A DNA stretch of 64,000 nt, taken from positions 790,106-854,105 of the forward strand of contig JAFDVZ010000007.1 of assembly GCA_018268715.1 (NCBI GenBank), written 5' to 3'. The stretch comes from Acidobacteriota bacterium (GTDB taxonomy: Bacteria > Acidobacteriota > Terriglobia > Bryobacterales > Bryobacteraceae). The notes under the pieces were generated by a model that worked only from the letters and a program-made list of their open reading frames with translations, was not told the origin of the DNA and made no database searches. The position numbers and the translations under genes were made by a program. Each line of letters opens with the position of its first letter. Position 1 is the stretch's first letter. Positions 44,015-53,221 of this stretch are shown here, one piece after another.

Positions 44015-45245
44015 CCGCCGCCCGAGCCCGTATCCAAGCGTCGATGGCCGCCCCCATCGGCGGATCCGCCATGCCAGCGAACCCCCGCAAACACAGGCTG
44101 TCAAGCAGCGTGAAGTAACGCTCCGCGATCAGCCGCCAGTCATGCGCCGCCGCCGTCGCGAGCGCATTGGCCGACCGCCGCCGCCGCTCCGCCCCGTCCG
44201 CTTCGATCTCGAGCACCGCGCTCGCAAAGGCCGCCGCATCGGCCGGACACAGCCACGCGTTATCGGCGTTCGCATACGACAGCACGCCGCCGCTATTGGG
44301 CACGACCGTCGCGGCGCCGCTCGCCATCGCCTCCAGCGGACCGATCCCGAACGGCTCCCGAGGATTCGGGTGCAGAAACACCCCGGCCTCCCGCAGCCGC
44401 GCCGCATACGCCGCCCGGTCTTTCAGGAACCCGAGCATCCGCACCCGCCCCGGAAACTCCGCCCGCGCCCGAGCCTCGATCGCCTCCCGCTCCGGCCCGT
44501 CACCCGCGATGTCCAGCGTAAACTCCCCAGGCAGCAGCGCCAGCACGTCGAGCAGCAGCGAGACGTTCTTCTCCCTGGCCAGCCGCCCCGCATACAGCAG
44601 TGAGCCCCGCCGCCGACGCCCTAAGTCCGCCGCCGGCCGGAATAACTCCGTGTCGACTCCCATCGGACACACCCAGATCCCGCGCCGCGTGGTATGCCCC
44701 CGCGAGGCCGGCGCCAACTCAGCCGCCGTATAACTCGAGTTAGCAATATGATGGTCGAATTGCGCGAAATAGATATAGCGCATGTATAGCCGAGAGAACA
44801 GCCCTCCCAGCCGTCCCGAGCTAACATGGACCGCGAAGTTATCGTCCATCCGCTCATGACTCGTGGCGATCTCGGTCGGCCGCGGCGCACCGCGCATCAG
44901 TCCCTTCCGGATCAGTCCCGAGATATAGGGCAAGGAGTACTTATCGGAAACCTCCAGGATGTCCGGCCGCTCCTCGGCCAGGATCCGTTGTATCTCCCGC
45001 CCTCCCCGGCCGAGCGGCATCAGCAGCCGGTAGCGCGGATCGATCCACGGAGACCGCGGCGCCTTCACCAGGTAGATCCTGCCGAAATCGCCCTCTCTCT
45101 GGACCCCGTTCTGCTCCCCGGGCGCCACCAGCCGCATCTCGCGCCCGCGCTCATTGGCGTGCCGGAACAGGGCCCGGTAGAAGGCGCTGATGCCGCCCGA
45201 ACTGGCATGGAAGAAGTTCGTCAGGTGGACTGTCTTTGGCTTCAT
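43998..45245 (-). CDS. Family 4 (GT-B) glycosyltransferase
   Basis: 415 aa; the ATG was chosen at MKPKTVHLTNFFHASSGG because an upstream extension has the look of another frame. N-terminal SSGGISAFYRALFRHA binds the donor or acceptor; the C-terminal Rossmann lobe has LLYAGRLAREKNVSLLLDVL and EPFGIGPLEAMASGAATVVP, the GT4 E-x7-E motif. It transfers a sugar from a nucleotide donor, probably to a lipid or surface glycan; specificity unknown. Overlaps the upstream membrane-protein gene by four bases in a minus-strand operon of four genes. Confidence 0.88.
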   Translation of the reverse strand: MKPKTVHLTNFFHASSGGISAFYRALFRHANERGREMRLVAPGEQNGVQREGDFGRIYLVKAPRSPWIDPRYRLLMPLGRGGREIQRILAEERPDILEVSDKYSLPYISGLIRKGLMRGAPRPTEIATSHERMDDNFAVHVSSGRLGGLFSRLYMRYIYFAQFDHHIANSSYTAAELAPASRGHTTRRGIWVCPMGVDTELFRPAADLGRRRRGSLLYAGRLAREKNVSLLLDVLALLPGEFTLDIAGDGPEREAIEARARAEFPGRVRMLGFLKDRAAYAARLREAGVFLHPNPREPFGIGPLEAMASGAATVVPNSGGVLSYANADNAWLCPADAAAFASAVLEIEADGAERRRRSANALATAAAHDWRLIAERYFTLLDSLCLRGFAGMADPPMGAAIDAWIRARAAASQPA

Positions 45246-45880
45246 CTGAGTCCACGGCCCGCGAGCCCCGCCGTCAGGAAACCCACGACGATCCGGGGCA
45301 TCGCCCGAAAATCGTCGGCCAGGCTCCGCCGGCCCTCCCCTACCACCAGCACCCCATGGCGCATGGCATACAGGTTGAACAACGTCGACAGCACGGTGAA
45401 CGTGACCGAAGCGATCAGGCTCGCGCCCAGCCGGGGCGTGCCCCGCAAATAATGCACCATGAACTCGATAGCGTGGCTCGCGAGCGGCAGAATCACCGCG
45501 GCCGATAGCGTCGCCGCCCAAGCGGGTTCGGTCCGCCGCAGCGCTTCCGTCACCGAGCCGTTCGCCCCGGACAGCAGCGTGCGATAGCCGAACTCCGCCA
45601 GCATCGCGCCCGCCGCCTGCGCCGCGCCGGCCCGCAGGTTCGTCGCAAAGTAGATCCCGCCCCGGATCAGCGCGCTGGTGACGCCGGACTTCCAGTTCCA
45701 GCGGCGCACGAAATACTCATACGGCCGGCCTGCGATGTCGCGCCAAACGCTCCCGGCGCTCGGGTTCAGGACGCCGCCTCCTCGCGCACCAGCGCCCGGA
45801 AGGCCATTTTCAGACCCGGATGCCGCAGCGCCCGTAGTCCAGTCTCGAAAATCTGAATCGCCGGCGGCGTGTGCTTCCAC
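45242..45880 (-). CDS. Polytopic membrane protein of unknown function
   Basis: Up to 212 aa; N-terminus uncertain, since the first ATG overlaps the upstream PHP gene by 115 bases and that stretch looks like a shadow frame. A CTG at the upstream gene's stop (45769) is an alternative. From RWNWKSGVTSALIRGGIYFA on, four hydrophobic segments can be seen: ALIRGGIYFATNL, WAATLSAAVILPLA, LGASLIASVTFTVLSTLFNL, AMPRIVVGFLTAGLAG. No family recognised. Between a PHP hydrolase and a GT4 gene it may be a membrane partner in glycan or lipid synthesis. Confidence 0.62.
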   Translation of the reverse strand: MEAHAAGDSDFRDWTTGAAASGSENGLPGAGARGGGVLNPSAGSVWRDIAGRPYEYFVRRWNWKSGVTSALIRGGIYFATNLRAGAAQAAGAMLAEFGYRTLLSGANGSVTEALRRTEPAWAATLSAAVILPLASHAIEFMVHYLRGTPRLGASLIASVTFTVLSTLFNLYAMRHGVLVVGEGRRSLADDFRAMPRIVVGFLTAGLAGRGLR

Positions 45881-46881
45881 AATGAGCGCAGCGCTCGCGC
45901 CTCGCCGTCATCGCCCACGTAGAATACGCGATCGCTCCACCGCACCCAGCCGTGACCGTGGTTCTCATGATCGGCCATCACATCCTGGACGTTTTGCAGG
46001 ATCCGCGACGGAAAGGCCTCAAAATAATGCTCGGTGAACAGCACTTCGCTCATTCCAGCGCGGATTTCCGACACAAATTCGTCGAAACTGGCGGCGTTGG
46101 TCAGGTTCAACGTGGCGTTGGGCTCCAGGCCATGCCGGTCGCCGCCCGAAATCAGCGGTTTTCCGACGGCCTCGGCCAACTGCATGGTCTCCCGATTCTC
46201 CTTCATGGGCCGCAGACCGTTCAGTTCGAGCGCATGGATCCACTCTCCGAACCGGCCGCAGAACTCGGCGGCGAAGGCGACGTGCTCCTTATGCCCGATC
46301 TCGGTCTCGTCCCAGCAGGGGTGGTTCAGCACCACCAACGTCGCCGGCTCGGAGGCGGTCTGTTCCAGCAGTTCCCGCAACCGGTCCTCCCCAGGGTTGG
46401 CGGTGAATTCGGCGAACTCGTCCATGGCGCGGCGGGCGCGGTCCCCCGGCAGGTTGTGGACGCCCAGGTGGAACATGGTGGCGCGGTACGGCACGGTCCA
46501 TTCGAGCGAAACCGGCAGATCGCTGAACTCCTCGAGCACTCGCAGCGTCATTCCTGCGTCGATATTGTCGTGATCGGTGAGCGAAACCAGGGCGTTCAGG
46601 CCAAAACGGCCCTGAATCTGGCTCGCTTCCAGCCGCCAGGCGTCGTGCGCGGCGAGCGGCGGCGTCCAATACGCCCGCGACAGGTCCAGTTTCCGGCCGT
46701 TGGTCTCCGCGAACCGGCGTTCGCCGAGCACCAACGCCGCGCGGATCGGCGCGATCTTCCGCGCATACCGGTAAATGAATGACAACGGCTCCCGCGAATG
46801 CAGCGTGTGGCTGTGTAGCGACACGCCGGTCCGGAACCTCCGGACGTCGAGTCCGTTTCCTTCAACATGGATGTGTTTCAA
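45766..46881 (-). CDS. PHP-type metal-dependent phosphoesterase
   Basis: 371 aa, TTG start directly after the upstream stop. Metal-binding motifs of the PHP fold are visible in order: VSLHSHTLHS (about 19-28), SLTDHDNID (about 99-107), LNHPCWDE (around 190) and GGDRHG (around 240). Length fits a PHP-family hydrolase, with an extra C-terminal part (WVRWSDRVFYVGDDGEARAL). Typical substrates are phosphoesters such as histidinol-phosphate or nucleotides; the real one is unknown. Central gene of a minus-strand operon that also has a GT4 and a membrane protein. Confidence 0.82.
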   Translation of the reverse strand: MKHIHVEGNGLDVRRFRTGVSLHSHTLHSREPLSFIYRYARKIAPIRAALVLGERRFAETNGRKLDLSRAYWTPPLAAHDAWRLEASQIQGRFGLNALVSLTDHDNIDAGMTLRVLEEFSDLPVSLEWTVPYRATMFHLGVHNLPGDRARRAMDEFAEFTANPGEDRLRELLEQTASEPATLVVLNHPCWDETEIGHKEHVAFAAEFCGRFGEWIHALELNGLRPMKENRETMQLAEAVGKPLISGGDRHGLEPNATLNLTNAASFDEFVSEIRAGMSEVLFTEHYFEAFPSRILQNVQDVMADHENHGHGWVRWSDRVFYVGDDGEARALRSLWKHTPPAIQIFETGLRALRHPGLKMAFRALVREEAAS

Positions 46882-47814
46882 TTAAACGCCCTCACGCAGG
46901 ATGGGATGGATCGCCGAAGCAGCAATCGGCGTGGCTGACTCAAACACGAGATGCAGGTAACTCTTGGCTCGAAACTCGATCCGGTAGGGTATGGCGCTGG
47001 GATCCCCGGCGTCACACCAGATGCGGAACTCCGAGCGGCCGGCGCCGGTCCGCTCGTGGATCTGTCCGGTCAACTCCACCGTGGGCCCGCTGACGCGTTT
47101 GCGGGCGTCGAGCGTGTACTGTTTGCCCAGGTGCAGGAAGGGCTGCCGGGTCTCCGCCCGGTCCGCGAGCACCGCCGTCCGGACCGCGTGCAGGAACGTG
47201 CCCGCGGCGCTCTCCGGACCTCCCCCATGTTCCACCGGCCGCATCGGCGCGAGCCGCCGGCGGAATTCCGCCGCCAACTCCGCCGAACGCCGCCAGTCGA
47301 GCTTACGGTCGGCGTTCAGCCTTTCGAGGCCGGCCTCCGACCGGCCCGGCGTCGAATGCCCGTGGGCCACGCTGAAGGTCGACGCCTCGGCCGTTTCCAG
47401 GTACGAGCGCCGGGCCTCGGAGAAGCTCTTCTCCGTGGACGTGGTCATGAAACTCAGGTAGCTCGATTCGACGGTTCGAGGCTGTAGCTCTCGGACCAGC
47501 TCCTGGGTCAGGCCGAACCGGTTGAACCCCTTCAGCCGGCCAGGCCACGAGCCGGCGCACAACTGGAGGGCGGTGCGGCGTTCGGCGCCACATCGGGACT
47601 CTTCGACCATGATCACGCCGCCCCCCACGCCGCTTTTGGAAAACAGCGGCATGTTGAACAGGCTGATTCTGGCGTGAACCTCAAACGTCCGGCTCCAGGT
47701 CTTGACATCTTCTCCCGCGGCCCCGGCGGCCACGGCGTTGAAAGCGCGCAGGACAGGCGCCACAACAGCGAACCGCAGCCATTGGCGGCGGCCGCTTCCT
47801 TGCGGTGTCTCCAT
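46882..47814 (-). CDS. Unrecognised protein at the head of the GT4/PHP operon
   Basis: 310 aa, ATG chosen at METPQGSGRRQWLRF. The N-terminus has a weak hydrophobic run (FAVVAPVLRAFNAVAAGAAG) that could be a signal peptide or an amphipathic stretch. The rest is beta-rich: TWSRTFEVHARISLFNMPLF, SSYLSFMTTSTEKSFSEARR, TVELTGQIHERTGAGRSEFR, IEFRAKSYLHLVFES. I know of no matching family. It has no enzyme motif. The gene ends at the first base of the PHP gene, so they are co-expressed; it may be a periplasmic lipid- or glycan-related protein. Confidence 0.6.
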   Translation of the reverse strand: METPQGSGRRQWLRFAVVAPVLRAFNAVAAGAAGEDVKTWSRTFEVHARISLFNMPLFSKSGVGGGVIMVEESRCGAERRTALQLCAGSWPGRLKGFNRFGLTQELVRELQPRTVESSYLSFMTTSTEKSFSEARRSYLETAEASTFSVAHGHSTPGRSEAGLERLNADRKLDWRRSAELAAEFRRRLAPMRPVEHGGGPESAAGTFLHAVRTAVLADRAETRQPFLHLGKQYTLDARKRVSGPTVELTGQIHERTGAGRSEFRIWCDAGDPSAIPYRIEFRAKSYLHLVFESATPIAASAIHPILREGV

Positions 47815-47908
47815 GCTTAACAATCGCCCGGATGCGTTTAACGAAGCATATCTTACAAGTGAAACTTCCATGAATTCAGGTCACTGTACGGTGTTAAGCA
47901 AACACTCC

Positions 47909-47921
47909 TCGCAAATTGCGA
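47909..47921. promoter_or_regulatory. Candidate operator palindrome TCGCAA-A-TTGCGA
   Basis: Perfect 6+1+6 palindrome (TCGCAA, A, TTGCGA) in the divergent gap between a minus-strand operon and the ANTAR gene. Its size and symmetry fit a dimeric repressor site. Which protein binds is unknown. Confidence 0.35.
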
Positions 47922-48052
47922 AAATGGTTCAGAACGATGAATTTTCCGTGACGCTCGCCAGAAGATCCGCCGATTGCCGTTCTTGTTCCAGAACTGTAAT
48001 CGCGCCGTAACCGACTCCGTTCGACAAAGAGAAGGAGGAGATTTTTCTTTTC

Positions 48053-48670
48053 ATGCAATCCATCAGCACCGCGGCCGACGGCAGCGGCCCACTGACATCG
48101 ATGATTCAGGTTGTTTCCAATCTGCTCGCGTCGGATCAGCCGACGCAGGCAGCGCTCAACGAAGCGGCGGCCACCATCCACGCCTCGGTTCGGGCCTCGC
48201 ACACGAGGATCGTGTTCAGGCGCGGACCTGAGGTCTGTCTCGGCGCGACCCCGCTTCCGGAAGCCGTCCGGAACATCCCGATCCGCTTCCGCAGGCTCCA
48301 ACTCGGGACCCTCGAGGTGGCGGGCGCGGCAACCTACCCTGAATCGACGACCAGCGAGGCCTTGCGGGCCGCGGCTCAGCTTCTCGCCAACTGGCGGAGG
48401 CAGCAGGAACTGGAGGACAAGCGGGACCGCCTGTCCGACCAACTGGCCCAATCCATGTCGGAGACATCCGACCTGAAGCTGTTGGCCCGGGCGGGCGGCA
48501 TCGTGGCGGCGCGCCGGAACATCTCGCTCGAACGCGCGCGCGCCTGGATCCGCACCGAGGCCGTCAGCCGCCAGTGCACCGTCACGGAACTCGCGGGCAA
48601 GATCGTGCTCGACAACGAACTCGACCGCCGCATCGCCAGCGGCATCCTTCCAGTGCGAAAACTGGCCTAA
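48053..48670 (+). CDS. ANTAR-domain protein with possible degenerate GAF-type sensor
   Basis: 205 aa. The C-terminal 55 residues carry the ANTAR pattern: RAGGIVAARRNISLERARAW, then EAVSRQCTVTELAGKIV (A...R...A.xW.R.xA). ANTAR domains bind a two-hexaloop RNA and prevent transcription termination. The N-terminal half (about 20-120: IQVVSNLLASDQPTQAALNE, then TIHASVRASHTRIVFRR) resembles a reduced GAF-type sensor. A short coiled coil (QQELEDKRDRLSDQLAQSMS) joins the halves. GGAGG lies 14 bases upstream of ATG, which is a little far. The target leader is not apparent nearby. Its stop overlaps the stop of the next convergent gene. Confidence 0.75.
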   Translation: MQSISTAADGSGPLTSMIQVVSNLLASDQPTQAALNEAAATIHASVRASHTRIVFRRGPEVCLGATPLPEAVRNIPIRFRRLQLGTLEVAGAATYPESTTSEALRAAAQLLANWRRQQELEDKRDRLSDQLAQSMSETSDLKLLARAGGIVAARRNISLERARAWIRTEAVSRQCTVTELAGKIVLDNELDRRIASGILPVRKLA

Positions 48671-49857
48671 ACTCGGAACTCTGAAGTCCGGGCGCCGGGG
48701 CCGCCGGCTGGAGACAGGCGGGCGGCCCCGAGCGCCAGCACCTGCTCGAGAATCGCCGGTATTTCAAACACAGCCCGGTTCTGGAGCCGCTCAATGTTCG
48801 ATCGCAGCCGCGCGTGGACGGCCGGCCTCAGCATGTGGCCGAGGGCCGCCGGCAACTCGCGCAGGCCGGGTATCCCGACGCCCACGCCGTGCTGCTCGAT
48901 CCAATCCACGTTATAGCGCTCCTGGACCATGGTGCCCGCGCTACGCTCGACGATCACCGGCAGGCCGGTGGCCAGGGCCTCACTGACGCTGCCGGGGCCC
49001 GGTTTGCCGATGAAAACGTCGCTGACGGCCATGTACCCGACCACGTCGGAGGTGAACCCCACCACCGCCTTCGGGTAGGGAGTCTCCATCTTTTCCAGGC
49101 GCCGCGCGAGACCCGCGTTGTGCCCGCACATCAATATCAGTTGGACCGGCGTCGCCCGAGCGGCCAGGCGACGGACGATCTGCGTCATCCGGTTCGACCC
49201 ATAACCGCCGAACATCACCAGGGCCACCGGCAGCTCCGGCGACAGGCCCAGGCGACGCAACCGCTCGATGCGGCGGCCGCTCGCCGGCTGGTAGAACCGG
49301 GGGTGCACGATCATGCCCGACACCCGCCAGATCTGGGCCTCCGGCACGCCCATCTGGCGGGCCTGCTCCACCGCTTTCGCCGATCCGCAGACGAAGTGCT
49401 GGTTTTGACGCTCGATCCAGAAGTTCGGCGGACAGTCGGCCAGGTCCGTCAGGATGGTGACCAGACGGGCCTTTGGGCAACTGGCGCCCAACCCCTCGAA
49501 AATCGCCCGGCCGAAGTGCGGCACGACCGAGACGACCAGGTCCGGGCTGGTGCGGCGCCAGAACTCGCCGAGCAACTCCACCTGCCGGGTGTGCAGGATC
49601 CGGATCATGCGATGCGTCAGCGGGAGCAGCCGGCTCGGCAGGTAGGTCCAGCCGAGGCGCAGCGCCCAATTGTAAAACTCGAAACAGCGGACGCCGGTGG
49701 CCTTCTGAACCAGGTCGATCGGCTCGAGCAGGTCATCCAGATTGACCAACTCCACGTCCCATGGGCGGCCCTGCGACCGGATGACATCGGCCAGGGCGAT
49801 CGCCGCGCTGCGGTGCCCACCCCCCGCCGCAAAGTACATAATCTGCAACGTTGCCAC
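48667..49857 (-). CDS. MGDG-synthase/GT28-type glycosyltransferase
   Basis: 396 aa with a GTG start. MATLQIMYFAAGGGHRSAAI is the N-terminal GGGHxxAA motif of monogalactosyl/diglucosyl-diacylglycerol synthases and of MurG-type GT-B proteins. The C-terminal lobe has ALVMFGGYGSNRMTQIVRRL and VFIGKPGPGSVSEALATGLP, typical of that family. It adds a sugar to diacylglycerol or a lipid acceptor at the membrane face, so it may tune lipid or glycolipid composition. No membrane segment is visible; association is probably peripheral. Its stop overlaps the stop of the ANTAR gene. Confidence 0.85.
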   Translation of the reverse strand: MATLQIMYFAAGGGHRSAAIALADVIRSQGRPWDVELVNLDDLLEPIDLVQKATGVRCFEFYNWALRLGWTYLPSRLLPLTHRMIRILHTRQVELLGEFWRRTSPDLVVSVVPHFGRAIFEGLGASCPKARLVTILTDLADCPPNFWIERQNQHFVCGSAKAVEQARQMGVPEAQIWRVSGMIVHPRFYQPASGRRIERLRRLGLSPELPVALVMFGGYGSNRMTQIVRRLAARATPVQLILMCGHNAGLARRLEKMETPYPKAVVGFTSDVVGYMAVSDVFIGKPGPGSVSEALATGLPVIVERSAGTMVQERYNVDWIEQHGVGVGIPGLRELPAALGHMLRPAVHARLRSNIERLQNRAVFEIPAILEQVLALGAARLSPAGGPGARTSEFRV

Positions 49858-49972
49858 TGTTGCAAACAGACTACGCCATTGGCGTTTCGTTCCCGTGTAG
49901 GCCGTGTTACGGGTTGGCGAACCGGCGATTCACGATACTGTCAAAATCCGAAAGCTATCATTGGGCTTACCC

Positions 49973-51538
49973 ATGAGACTCCCACTCCGGCTCGCTTACG
50001 CGGCGAGCCTTGCATGCATGCTGGCGCAGGCCGCGCCCGCGCCCAAACCGAAGCTGGTGGTGGCCATCGTGGTCGACCAATTCCGGTACGACTACCTGCT
50101 CCGGTTCCGGAGCGAGTACAAGGCCGGCCTGGCCCGGCTCCTCAACGAAGGCGCCGTCTACACCAACGCCCACTACCGCCATGCCGCTACCGTCACCGCC
50201 GTGGGCCATTCCACGGTGATGAGCGGCGCGACGCCGTCGGTGAGCGGCATCATCGCCAACGAGTGGTACGACCGCGAGTCCTCGCAGACCGTCACCAGCG
50301 TCTCCGACGCCGATACCAGGCTGGTCGGCGGACCGTATGGCGCCACTGGATCCTCGCCCCGGCGGATGCTGGTAAGCACCGTCGGCGACGAGCTGAAGAT
50401 CGCCGATCCGAACTCCAAGGTGATCGGCATCTCTCTCAAGGACCGCAGCGCCATCCTGCCCGCCGGACACCGGGCCGACGGCGCCTACTGGTACGACCCC
50501 GACACCAACGGCTGGGTGACCAGCAGCTACTACCGCGACGAGCTGCCGGCGTGGGTGAAGGCCGTCAACGACTCCCACCCGTCCCGGAAACTGCTGGGGG
50601 CGGAGTGGCGGCCGCTGGACGGGCCGGAATCCGCCAAGCCGTTCTGCACCATGGTGGCCGGCTCCGACATCCGCTTCTGCGGCGGGCTGGAGGCCACGCC
50701 GTGGGGCAACGAACTGATCGAGGACCTGGCCGAGCGGGCCATCGAGGCCGAGAACCTGGGCGGGCGGGGCAGCGTGGACCTGCTCGCTATCAGCTTCTCC
50801 TCAAACGACTACGTGGGCCACGCCGTGGGGCCCGATGATCCCGCCGTGCGCGATATCTCGATCCGGACCGACCGGCTGCTGGGCAAGCTGCTCGACCTGA
50901 TCGACCGGAAGGTGGGGGCCGGCAACTCCCTGGTGGTGCTGACCGCCGACCATGGCGTCGCGCCGGTTCCCGAGGTCAACATCGCCCGCAAGATGCCGGG
51001 CGGCCGGCTGGCCGACGGCGCGGCGCCGCAGGCCGTCACCGAGGCGCTGACCAAGCGGTTCGGCGCGGGTAAGTGGCTGCTGCCGGCGTCGTCCTCCATG
51101 CTGTACTTCAACCTGGAGACCGTGAAGGCCAAGGCCGCCGACCGGGCCGAGGTGGAGCGGGTGGCGGCCGAAGCGGTGCGCGCGCTGCCGCACATCGCCC
51201 GCGTCTATACACGGACCGAGCTGATGACCGGCCAGGCGTCACAGGACGAGGTGGCGCGGGCGGTCAGCGTCGGGTTCTTCGAGCGGCGGTCGGGGGATCT
51301 CTACATCGTGCCCGATCCGTATTACCTGTCGGAGGGGACTGGAACGTCGCATGGCACGCCCTACGCCTATGACACCCATGTTCCGCTGATCTTCTGGGGC
51401 GCCGGGATCGAGCATGTCCGGCCGGCTCGCCGGGTGGCCGTGAACGACATCGCGCCCACCCTGTGCGAGATCCTGGGAATCACCGAGCCGAGCGGCGCGA
51501 AGGGCGACGTGCTGACCGACGCCCTGGCGACGCAGTAG
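49973..51538 (+). CDS. Secreted alkaline phosphatase (PafA-like)
   Basis: 521 aa with a signal peptide (MRLPLRLAYAASLACMLAQA, then APAP). The phosphatase superfamily layout is present: VAIVVDQFRYDYL (metal Asp D35), AATVTAVGHST (nucleophile Thr, probably T73 or T75), FSSNDYVGHAVGP (D-xxG-H), VLTADHGVAPVP (DH) and SEGTGTSHGTPYAYDTHVPL with its metal His. These features fit PafA-type phosphatases, which release phosphate from phosphomonoesters outside the cytoplasm. It converges on a phosphate transporter with nine bases between the stops, forming a functional pair. Confidence 0.88.
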   Translation: MRLPLRLAYAASLACMLAQAAPAPKPKLVVAIVVDQFRYDYLLRFRSEYKAGLARLLNEGAVYTNAHYRHAATVTAVGHSTVMSGATPSVSGIIANEWYDRESSQTVTSVSDADTRLVGGPYGATGSSPRRMLVSTVGDELKIADPNSKVIGISLKDRSAILPAGHRADGAYWYDPDTNGWVTSSYYRDELPAWVKAVNDSHPSRKLLGAEWRPLDGPESAKPFCTMVAGSDIRFCGGLEATPWGNELIEDLAERAIEAENLGGRGSVDLLAISFSSNDYVGHAVGPDDPAVRDISIRTDRLLGKLLDLIDRKVGAGNSLVVLTADHGVAPVPEVNIARKMPGGRLADGAAPQAVTEALTKRFGAGKWLLPASSSMLYFNLETVKAKAADRAEVERVAAEAVRALPHIARVYTRTELMTGQASQDEVARAVSVGFFERRSGDLYIVPDPYYLSEGTGTSHGTPYAYDTHVPLIFWGAGIEHVRPARRVAVNDIAPTLCEILGITEPSGAKGDVLTDALATQ

Positions 51539-51547
51539 ACGCAGGGG

Positions 51548-53155
51548 TCAGATCTTCATCGCGCTGAAGCCCCAGAACAGGAATCCGGCGAGAAGCATGG
51601 AGATGGGCAGGGTCAGCACCCACGCCATCAGCAGGTTTCGGATGGTGGACATCTGGAGGCCGGAGCGGTTGGCCGCCATGGTTCCGGCGATGCCCGACGA
51701 GAGCACGTGGGTGGTGCTGACCGGCAGGCCCAGGCCGTCGGCCGCTCCGATGGTGGCCATGGCGGTGATCTCCGCCGCCGCGCCCTGGGCGTAGGTGAGG
51801 TGGTCCTTGCCGATCTTTTCGCCGACGGTGACCACGATGCGCTTCCAGCCGACCATGGTGCCGAGGCCCAGGGCCAGCGCCACGGCCACTTTCACCCAGG
51901 TGGGGATGAAGCGGGTGGCGCGGTCCACCATTTTCTTGTAGTTGGCGAGCTCCTTCTTCTCGTCGTCGGAGAAGGCGGGTTTGCCGGACTTCTGCATCAG
52001 GCGGAGGGCTTCGCTGACCAGGTAGAGGTCGTTGCGGAAGTTGCGGGTGCGATCGTTGGGGACGTTCTTGAGGTCCTTGAACAGGCGCAGTTCGTTGCCG
52101 ATGTCGCCGACCAACTGGCGCAGGGCGATCATGGTTCCGCCCTTGAACTCGCGGGTGCGGACGTATTCGGTGACGTCCTCGCGGGGGTCGCCGGAGACGG
52201 CGCCGGCGTCGATGTGGTTGGTGAGGACGCCGGCGGTCTGGGTGGAGACGGCGATGAAGGTCTGGGTCTCCTCATAGCTGACGGCGTGGTTGAGGGCGTA
52301 GGTGGTGGGGACGGTGCCGATCAGGATCAGCATGATGAGCCCCATGCCCTTCTGGCCGTCGTTGGAGCCGTGGAAGAAGCTGACGCCGGTGCAGGTGAGC
52401 ATCAGCAGGCCGCGGATCCAGAACGGTGGCGGCTCCTCGCCTTCGGGGGCCTGGTAGAGGCGCTTGTCGGGGATCAGCATGCGCATGGCGAGCAGCAGCA
52501 GGGCCGCCACCATGAAGCCGAAGATGGGCGACAACAGGAGGCTGCGGCCGATGTTGGCGGCCTGGGCCCAATCGACGCCGCTGGTGCCGGTTTTAGGCGA
52601 CATCAACTGATTGGCGATGCCGACGCCGATGATGGATCCGATCAGGGTATGGGAACTGGACGCCGGCAGGCCGAACCACCAGGTGCCGAGATTCCAGATG
52701 ATGGCGGCCACCAGCAGGGCGAACACCATGGCGAAGCCGGCGCCCGCGCCCACCTGCAGGATCAGTTCGACCGGCAGCAGCGAGACGATGCCGAAGGCTA
52801 CGGCGCCGCTCGAGGTGACGACGCCGAGGAAGTTCCAGAAGCCCGACCAGACCACGGCGATGTGGGGTTCGAGCGAATGGGTGTAAATGACGGTCGCGAC
52901 GGCGTTGGCGGTGTCGTGAAAGCCGTTCACGAACTCAAAGCCGAGAGCGATCAAGAGGGCGACTCCCAGCAGGATGAACGGGAACGCGGAGGTGGCGCGG
53001 ACGCTCGCGAGATCGGTTGAGAGGTTCACGCCGATGTAGGCGAGTCCGGCGAGCAGGACGGCGCCGAAGATCAACATCCCGGTCATGCCGGGCTGTTTGG
53101 ACAACTTCGCGTGTACGGCGGCGTTCTTGGCTGGCGCGGTAGCTGCGGTGGCCAT
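51548..53155 (-). CDS. Inorganic phosphate transporter, PiT family
   Basis: 535 aa, ATG chosen at MATAATAPAKNAAVHAK. PiT/PHO4 family low-affinity phosphate symporter. The two inverted PHO4 signatures are visible: ALGFEFVNGFHDTANAVATV (about residues 70-90) and AADGLGLPVSTTHVLSSGIA (about 470-490). Many hydrophobic segments lie between (VELILQVGAGAGFAMVFALL, RSLLLSPIFGFMVAALLLLA). A long cytoplasmic loop sits in the middle with charged repeats (VTEYVRTREFKGGTMIALRQ, KKELANYKKMVDRATRF), as in PitA/PHO4 proteins. A sigma-70-like promoter lies upstream. Faces the secreted phosphatase. Confidence 0.93.
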   Translation of the reverse strand: MATAATAPAKNAAVHAKLSKQPGMTGMLIFGAVLLAGLAYIGVNLSTDLASVRATSAFPFILLGVALLIALGFEFVNGFHDTANAVATVIYTHSLEPHIAVVWSGFWNFLGVVTSSGAVAFGIVSLLPVELILQVGAGAGFAMVFALLVAAIIWNLGTWWFGLPASSSHTLIGSIIGVGIANQLMSPKTGTSGVDWAQAANIGRSLLLSPIFGFMVAALLLLAMRMLIPDKRLYQAPEGEEPPPFWIRGLLMLTCTGVSFFHGSNDGQKGMGLIMLILIGTVPTTYALNHAVSYEETQTFIAVSTQTAGVLTNHIDAGAVSGDPREDVTEYVRTREFKGGTMIALRQLVGDIGNELRLFKDLKNVPNDRTRNFRNDLYLVSEALRLMQKSGKPAFSDDEKKELANYKKMVDRATRFIPTWVKVAVALALGLGTMVGWKRIVVTVGEKIGKDHLTYAQGAAAEITAMATIGAADGLGLPVSTTHVLSSGIAGTMAANRSGLQMSTIRNLLMAWVLTLPISMLLAGFLFWGFSAMKI

Positions 53156-53193
53156 CGTTGGTTTCTCCAGAGGATTTAATGTGGCGTTTGGCG

Positions 53194-53220
53194 ATTGTAC
53201 CGGCCAGGAGTTACAGGCAA
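53194..53220 (-). promoter_or_regulatory. Sigma-70-like promoter of the PiT gene
   Basis: On the minus strand, TTGCCT (53215-53220) and TACAAT (53194-53199), 15 bases apart. The -10 box is good; the -35 box and the short spacing are weaker. Lies about 40 bases from the ATG. Confidence 0.4.
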
Positions 53221-53221
53221 G

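Noticed and set aside
45772-45880. N-terminal extension of the membrane protein as a real domain
   Set aside because: It lies inside the upstream PHP gene and has low complexity; probably a shadow of that gene.
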